A program made the position numbers and the translations under genes. Shown piece after piece: positions 59,293 to 64,000 of a stretch of DNA of 64,000 bases. Position 1 is the stretch's first letter. Each line of letters opens with the position of its first letter. This stretch comes from Kineobactrum salinum (GTDB lineage Bacteria > Pseudomonadota > Gammaproteobacteria > Pseudomonadales > Halieaceae): positions 3,162,001 to 3,226,000 of the forward strand of contig NZ_CP048711.1 of NCBI RefSeq assembly GCF_010669285.1. Direction: 5' to 3'. The notes under the pieces were generated by a model. The model was not told where the DNA came from, made no database searches, and was given only the letters and a program-made list of their open reading frames with translations.

Positions 59293-59329
59293 ACCAGGGC
59301 ATGCAGCGAGAGCAAAAGCTGCCAGACGA

Positions 59330-59357
59330 GGGCGCCGGGAGTGGATCCCGGCGCGCC
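59330..59357. terminator. GC-rich hairpin between convergent genes
   Basis: GGCGCCGGG and CCCGGCGC form a stem in the 84-bp gap between tetR and the convergent peroxiredoxin. There is no T-tract on either side, so termination is only inferred from position. Confidence 0.4.
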
Positions 59358-59376
59358 CCGCCGTGCCAGCAGCAGT

Positions 59377-59949
59377 TCAGCCTACAAAGGCCTTGCGTGG
59401 AGCCGACACACCCTGGGGTTCTGTGCCCTTGAGATAAGCCAGCATGGTGTCTGCATCCGACACTTCAAACGGGTCGGTCGGGCACACGTCGCCAAAGTCG
59501 GGTTCGGCGAACAGCTTCTCGATCTTGCCATCGTTGACCAGCATGGAGTAGCGCCAGGAGCGCATGCCAAAGCCCAGGTTGGACTTGTCGACCAGCATGC
59601 CCATCTTGCGGGTGAACTCACCATTGCCGTCAGGCAGCATTTTCACGTTGTTGGCGCCGATCTGCTTGCCCCACTGGAACATGACAAAGGCGTCATTCAC
59701 GGACAGGCAGTAGACGTCGTCGACACCGGCCGCCTTCATCTCGTCGTACAGCTCCTCATAGCGGGGCAGGTGATTGGATGAACAGGTCGGGGTAAACGCA
59801 CCTGGCAGCGAGAATACGACAACCTTCTTGCCGGCGAAAATGTCGTCGGTGGACTTGTCTTCCCAGCGATAGGGGTTGTCGCCGCCGACGGATTCATCCC
59901 GAACCCGGGTCTTGAATACTGTGTGAGGTACACGGCCTTCAGAAATCAT
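59377..59949 (-). CDS. Prx5-type peroxiredoxin
   Basis: A 190-residue thiol peroxidase with [14 protein letters not shown], the Prx5 active-site motif with peroxidatic Cys56. Other Cys are at ~81 and ~149. It is usually reduced by glutathione or glutaredoxin, and some relatives are fused to glutaredoxin; this one is not. A SAGGAGA-type ribosome site precedes the ATG. The 160 bp upstream (59950-60109) is AT-richer and likely holds its promoter; no OxyR box was clear. Confidence 0.9.
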   Translation of the reverse strand: MISEGRVPHTVFKTRVRDESVGGDNPYRWEDKSTDDIFAGKKVVVFSLPGAFTPTCSSNHLPRYEELYDEMKAAGVDDVYCLSVNDAFVMFQWGKQIGANNVKMLPDGNGEFTRKMGMLVDKSNLGFGMRSWRYSMLVNDGKIEKLFAEPDFGDVCPTDPFEVSDADTMLAYLKGTEPQGVSAPRKAFVG

Positions 59950-60109
59950 GGTGTCTCCTTGTCAGTTGAGGATAGATGATAATGACGGTCGCCATCGGCG
60001 CCTGTCAATCAAGCAGGATAATAATAGCGCGACTCGCCGTATATGGGTAATGGGGAAAATCGATACCCATGATCGACTTCCTGGAACAGCAGCGCGGCCA
60101 TGGCCGGGC

Positions 60110-62383
60110 TCAAGGCAGGGCGCGTACCCGGTGCACCTCTGCCACGTCCTGCGATCGCCCCGCACCGTGACACAGCGCGCACTGCTCCACGACTTCGCCA
60201 TTGTCCACTGCCTGCTGGGTGGTGTTGAAGTGGCCTCCGTTGGCAGTCATATGAGCGCGGGCCTCGGGTGAGTCGTGACAGCCCGCGCAGGCCGTGGTGG
60301 CGGCGGTAGCCACCCGGTCGTCGCGTGGATCGGCTGGTTCCGGGCCGGTATCGACGGTGGTCGCCAGTACCCCTTCGGCCAGCGGCAGACTGAAGCCTGA
60401 ATCACGGTGGCATGCGAGGCAGTTGTCCAGCCGCCCCGGATAGTGCACCGTGCTGGTATCGTAGCTGTAGGTGGTGAAGCCCCTGAAGCCAACGATCTGT
60501 AGCGGCTCAGTGCGCATTGCCGCGGCGTGGATACCATGGATCAGGTGCTTGAAATCCAGCGACTCCTCCTGTTTGCCGTCAGTGGGCGGGTTGGCGGCGA
60601 CGGCGCGTGTGTCGCGGTCGGTGTTGCGCGGATTGTGGCAGCTGACGCAGCTGTCAATGTTGTCGGCCCGGTTGTCGCCGTGGAATACCAGGGAGCCGTG
60701 ACAGACCAGGCATTGTTCGAGTTCCACCGACTGGCGCCGTGGCACCGCCAGTCCATCTGCTTCGTCGATCGGGAAAAATGCATGGACGTCACCGACCGGC
60801 ACGTTTTCGGCAGTCCCGTCGTCGTTGTAGTCCACCGCCGGGTGGCCGTCGATCACCGCGACCCCGCTGCCGGAGGCCGCGATACCCGGAGCGGTGTCGC
60901 TGTTCGGTACCGGCAGCGGCAGTGTGACGCTGTAGCTGCCATCGCCGTTGGCACTGGCACTGGCCAGCGCATTGACGCCGATGGAGCTGGCATTGTCACT
61001 GCCATTGCCGGTGTTGTGGTAATCGCGGGTATCCCAGGCCAGGCGTACATTCAGTGAACTGTTGGCCTGGCGCCAGACCGGGTCATTGGCCAGGTCGTAG
61101 TCTTCTCCGGTCAGCGGGTTCTGCACCCGGAAACTGACCCGCGCCCGCTGCCCGGGCGCCGTGTTCTCCACCGCCAGGATCTCTGCCCGAAAAGCCCGGC
61201 GAGCTTCCTCGAGCGGGATGCGGTGGCTGGCGGCAATGCTGCCGGCCCTGCCACTTGCCGAGTGACAGCTGGCGCAGCGGGAGTCGTCCGGCTGGCCGCC
61301 GGCATGGCTGTCGAAATCCAGGTCATCGTGGCAACTGCCGCAGACGGCGCGCGAGGAATACTCGGCCCAGTTGTCGCCCTGGGCGGTCAGCACCAGATCC
61401 TCCCGGCCGGCGCCAGTGGCGGTGCCGGCGTGACAAGTGGTGCAGCGGCGGATGTCCTGGGGATAGCGCAGCTCGGAGTAATCGTGCTTGCTGTCGCGGA
61501 ATCCATAAATTGCATACTCGCCACCCGCCTGTACGCTGGGTAGTGCCGCGCCCCGGTGAATCTTGTGAATCATCACCTTCATGTCCACCGTGTTGCCGCT
61601 GTTGGCGTCAGTGGAGCCCGGGTTGTGGCAGGTGACGCAGTAGTCTATCTCTGTGCGCCCGCCGTGTACCGTGAGCTGGTCGTGACAACGGTTGCAGTTG
61701 GCGGTGGTGGTTATCTCCTGGCGGAAAATATTGTCGCGGGCGCCGCTGGCGGGGACCCAGTCATAGCTGGGATTGGCGGGCTCCTGGCCGCCACTGAACT
61801 GGATTGCCACGCGGTGAGTGAGGCCGGCGTCGTATCCCAGATCCAGGCCCTCGCTGTCGGCCTGGTCCAGGATTTCCGGCGCCAGGTCGTTGATCGCGGT
61901 GGCGAACCGGTAGCGGTAGTGCCCTCCGCCTTCGTGGCTGAATTCGCCGTTGTCCTCGGTGGTGGCGCGCAGTTTCGCTGCGGCGCCGGGGCCGACGCCG
62001 GGTTGTTCGATGCTGTTGATGTAGGATTGCCAGCTGCCGGTCAGGTTGCCCTCGGGTGCGGGGGTCAGTTTGGCGATGATAAAGCGCACATTGCTCGCCG
62101 CGAGATCGGTGATGGCGGTATTGTTGCCATCGCTGAGCTGGAATTCGACCACTGGCCGGCCGTCCTCAGGAATACGAGCAGAGGTGATGAACGGAAACAG
62201 CTCGCTGGCTTCGGCATAGGGAGCCGGGTTCGGCTGGGGCAGCTCGGGAGGCGGCGGGGTGACAGGCCCGCCCGGCGGTGGCGGGCCCGGTTCGACACCG
62301 GGAGCCCGGTCGCCGCCGCCCCCACCACCGCAGGCTATCAGCAGGCTCAGCAAGCAGGCGCTCAGTGCAATGTGCCGTGTCAT
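60110..62383 (-). CDS. decaheme c-type cytochrome lipoprotein, OmcA/MtrC family
   Basis: A 757-residue lipoprotein: signal peptide ending in lipobox LIAC, then a Gly/Pro-rich linker. Exactly ten CxxCH heme sites are present: CNRCH, CVTCH, CTTCH, CGSCH and CASCH in the first half and CLVCH, CVSCH, CLACH, CAGCH and CALCH in the second. Two pentaheme groups separated by beta-rich domains are the MtrC/OmcA layout. It is expected on the outer-membrane surface, passing electrons to or from outside acceptors. It starts 19 bp after the MtrB-like gene, in one operon. Confidence 0.93.
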   Translation of the reverse strand: MTRHIALSACLLSLLIACGGGGGGDRAPGVEPGPPPPGGPVTPPPPELPQPNPAPYAEASELFPFITSARIPEDGRPVVEFQLSDGNNTAITDLAASNVRFIIAKLTPAPEGNLTGSWQSYINSIEQPGVGPGAAAKLRATTEDNGEFSHEGGGHYRYRFATAINDLAPEILDQADSEGLDLGYDAGLTHRVAIQFSGGQEPANPSYDWVPASGARDNIFRQEITTTANCNRCHDQLTVHGGRTEIDYCVTCHNPGSTDANSGNTVDMKVMIHKIHRGAALPSVQAGGEYAIYGFRDSKHDYSELRYPQDIRRCTTCHAGTATGAGREDLVLTAQGDNWAEYSSRAVCGSCHDDLDFDSHAGGQPDDSRCASCHSASGRAGSIAASHRIPLEEARRAFRAEILAVENTAPGQRARVSFRVQNPLTGEDYDLANDPVWRQANSSLNVRLAWDTRDYHNTGNGSDNASSIGVNALASASANGDGSYSVTLPLPVPNSDTAPGIAASGSGVAVIDGHPAVDYNDDGTAENVPVGDVHAFFPIDEADGLAVPRRQSVELEQCLVCHGSLVFHGDNRADNIDSCVSCHNPRNTDRDTRAVAANPPTDGKQEESLDFKHLIHGIHAAAMRTEPLQIVGFRGFTTYSYDTSTVHYPGRLDNCLACHRDSGFSLPLAEGVLATTVDTGPEPADPRDDRVATAATTACAGCHDSPEARAHMTANGGHFNTTQQAVDNGEVVEQCALCHGAGRSQDVAEVHRVRALP

Positions 62384-62402
62384 GGTCCTTCTCTCCCGGT
62401 GT

Positions 62403-64000
62403 CTAGTGCCAGCGGTACAACACTGACAGACCCATGTAATGCAGATTCTCGTTCGGGTTACGCTGGCCGAAGCTCAGCACCTTGTCCATCGTATCGGGCT
62501 GCACGTCACGCCAGGTCCAATCACTGGACTGGTAGCGGTAGTAGCGATAGTGCAAGCGCAGTGATACGGCTTCGCGCCAGTGCCAGATGCCGCCGGCATC
62601 GAACTGATGCAGGCGGGTATCGACGGCGGGCAGGCTGGCCGGGTTCAGATCGGCAGCCGCCACGGGGCTGAAATCCTGCTCGCTGCCGGTGTCGATCCAC
62701 TGGTAGTCGAGTTCCAACTCGAGCCGCTCCCCCGGCTGCCAGCGCAGCTGTCCCCCCAGCACCAGGCTGTCATCCCGGCTGTCCAGCCACCAGTCGCGGC
62801 CGGGGTCGCTGGCCTGGGGCAGGGGCGGCGTGACGGCGAAGGCATTTTTTTCCTGGCCACCGCGGAAGGCCCGGCTGCCCTGCCTCGAGCGCTGTCGTTC
62901 GAGGCCGGCGTGGATGCTCAGTTGCAGTCGCTCCCCGGGGCTGTAGGCTGCGCTCAGCTGCAGGCTCTGGAAGCGTGAGTCTGTCACTCCCAGCGCGCTC
63001 TTGTCGTAGTCGTCCTCCCGTCCCTGCAGGTTCAGGTTCAGGTTCCAGCGTGGCGCAGGCAGATAGTTCAGGCTCAGCTTGTAGCGCCACTGTTCGCGAT
63101 TGGCCAGGTGGTACTGGCTCAGCAGTGGGTGATTGCTGAAGCGCTGGTTGTCCGGTGTGATATTGATCAGTGCGCTGTCCCGTCGTGCGAACCAGGATTG
63201 ATCCCAGCGGTAGGTGTCGGCGCCGCGATTGGCCCAGCCCAGTTCCAGTCGGGCCTGCAAGGGCTGCCAGGGTTGCAGCCGGTATTTCAGGGTATAGCGG
63301 TCCTCGCGGGTTGCTTCGGTGGCAGCGTTCTCGCGCTGGATCTTCTCCCGGGCATAGTTCAGGCTGAGCTTGCTGCGGTGCGGCAGGCGGTAGCCCGCCT
63401 CAAGTTCGAGCCCGTGGCGGCGCAGGTCGTGACTGGTGTTGTAAACGGTGAGCTCGGGCCTGACCTGGTCCGCGTGGTCCCCGGGAACATAGCGGTAGCC
63501 GTCGCGGGGGGGCGGTAGTCCCGGTCGCGCAGCCGGTACGCCAGCTTCAGTTCCAGCTGCCGGTGCGGTTGCCATTGCAGGCGCACTTTGGCGGCAGTGG
63601 TGGCAACTTTGCCGGAAAAGCTGTCGCGAGGCAGGGCCTGTTCGAGCTGCAGGCCGGGGTTGGCCGAGTAGGGCATCAGTTCCTGGTCCTGCTCGGTGAG
63701 GCCGTAGCTGCCATCGAACTGCAGCCGCAGGCGGGGGCCGAACAAATAGTGTCCGGCGAGGCGGGCGCTGCCGTGCTGGTTGTCCGGCGCGAGGCTCAGC
63801 GCTCCCTCCACGGCGGGCAAGCTGAATGCGTCGGTGGGACTCTGGTCGTCCGCGACCGCACCGGCGCCACTGCCTGCCCAGGCGATATAGGGGTTGTGCC
63901 AGCGCAGCGACTGATCCCGGTTGTCGAAATCCGACCAGACAATGCTGCCCTGCAAGTGCAGGCGGGTACCGCTGTAGCTGAGCGTGGTATCGGCGTCGAA
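62403..64000 (-). CDS. MtrB/PioB-type decaheme-associated outer-membrane barrel, partial, frame broken at 63506-63512
   Basis: Two frames make one barrel protein. The part nearer the window edge reads openly to 64000, and the downstream part ends LHYMGLSVLYRWH at 62403. One more G (plus strand) in GGGGGGG at 63506-63512 joins DRDYRPP to RDGYRY. Alternating hydrophobic strands rich in Tyr, Trp and Arg (LELKLAYRLRDR, LSLNYAREK, LRLHYRYYRYQS) with a terminal aromatic are those of the PioB/MtrB family. The family wraps an MtrA-type periplasmic cytochrome and connects it to MtrC. The N-terminus with its usual CxxC lies outside the window. Confidence 0.87.
   Translation of the reverse strand, partial: RRRYHAQLQRYPPALAGQHCLVGFRQPGSVAALAQPLYRLGRQWRRCGRGRPESHRRIQLARRGGSAEPRAGQPARQRPPRRTLFVRPPPAAAVRWQLRPHRAGPGTDALLGQPRPAARTGPASRQLFRQSCHHCRQSAPAMATAPAAGTEAGVPAARPGLPPPRDGYRYVPGDHADQVRPELTVYNTSHDLRRHGLELEAGYRLPHRSKLSLNYAREKIQRENAATEATREDRYTLKYRLQPWQPLQARLELGWANRGADTYRWDQSWFARRDSALINITPDNQRFSNHPLLSQYHLANREQWRYKLSLNYLPAPRWNLNLNLQGREDDYDKSALGVTDSRFQSLQLSAAYSPGERLQLSIHAGLERQRSRQGSRAFRGGQEKNAFAVTPPLPQASDPGRDWWLDSRDDSLVLGGQLRWQPGERLELELDYQWIDTGSEQDFSPVAAADLNPASLPAVDTRLHQFDAGGIWHWREAVSLRLHYRYYRYQSSDWTWRDVQPDTMDKVLSFGQRNPNENLHYMGLSVLYRWH

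Overview
This 64 kb window is chromosomal DNA from a GC-rich marine-type gammaproteobacterium. Three things suggest this: gammaproteobacterial core genes, a 16S gene of that class, and gene order that I recall as matching Pseudomonas aeruginosa over two long blocks (ribF-ileS-lspA-fkpB-ispH-minor pilins-pilR-pilS-bamD-rluD-pgeF-clpB, and ilvI-ilvH-ilvC-pssA-msrP-msrQ-rrn). The TonB receptors, MtrC/MtrB-type cytochrome genes and repeat style would suit a Halieaceae/Cellvibrionales relative, but that is inference.

Layout. (1) 1-7.0 kb: an amine or amino-alcohol uptake and catabolism cluster. Aldehyde dehydrogenase (cut by the window edge), a glutamine-synthetase-like gamma-glutamyl ligase, a TonB receptor and a short-chain dehydrogenase lie on the minus strand; they diverge from an ethanolamine-type permease and a class I glutamine amidotransferase. 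(2) 7.3-13.0 kb: ribF, ileS, lspA, fkpB, ispH. (3) 13.0-23.1 kb: a repeat-rich spacer, then the minor-pilin operon fimT-pilV-pilW-pilX-pilY1-pilE facing pilS-pilR. (4) 23.2-30.5 kb: a cruciform-forming spacer, nadE, bamD, rluD, pgeF and clpB with a textbook sigma-32 promoter. (5) 30.7-37.2 kb: a second, divergent minor-pilin operon pilE-fimT-pilV-pilW-pilX-pilY1. (6) 37.3-46.7 kb: a DUF4124 gene, ilvI-ilvH, a 650-bp non-coding repeat element, ilvC divergent from ilvY, pssA and msrPQ. (7) 46.8-52.7 kb: a complete rRNA operon (16S-tRNAIle-tRNAAla-23S-5S) with promoter, boxA sites, processing stems, terminator and two expanded 23S helices. (8) 52.8-59.3 kb: TonB receptor, secreted carboxylesterase, acyl-CoA ligase and TetR regulator. 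(9) 59.4-64 kb: a peroxiredoxin, then a lipoprotein decaheme cytochrome (MtrC/OmcA family) and an MtrB/PioB-type outer-membrane barrel, which runs off the window.

A cross-cutting feature is eleven reading-frame breaks in otherwise intact genes, several of them essential (ileS, ispH, nadE, clpB, ilvH). Every one is repaired by adding a single G or C in or beside a short G/C run. I read these as under-called homopolymers in the assembly, so the affected genes are annotated full length and the break is noted. The most unusual DNA is in the spacers: a pair of inverted ~100-bp hairpin units with compensatory stem changes flanking seven 57-bp repeats (40.7-41.4 kb), a 189-bp duplication holding a 27-bp hairpin plus 24-bp arrays (13.05-13.44 kb), a nested cruciform (23.2 kb) and a 160-bp fold-back (44.9 kb).
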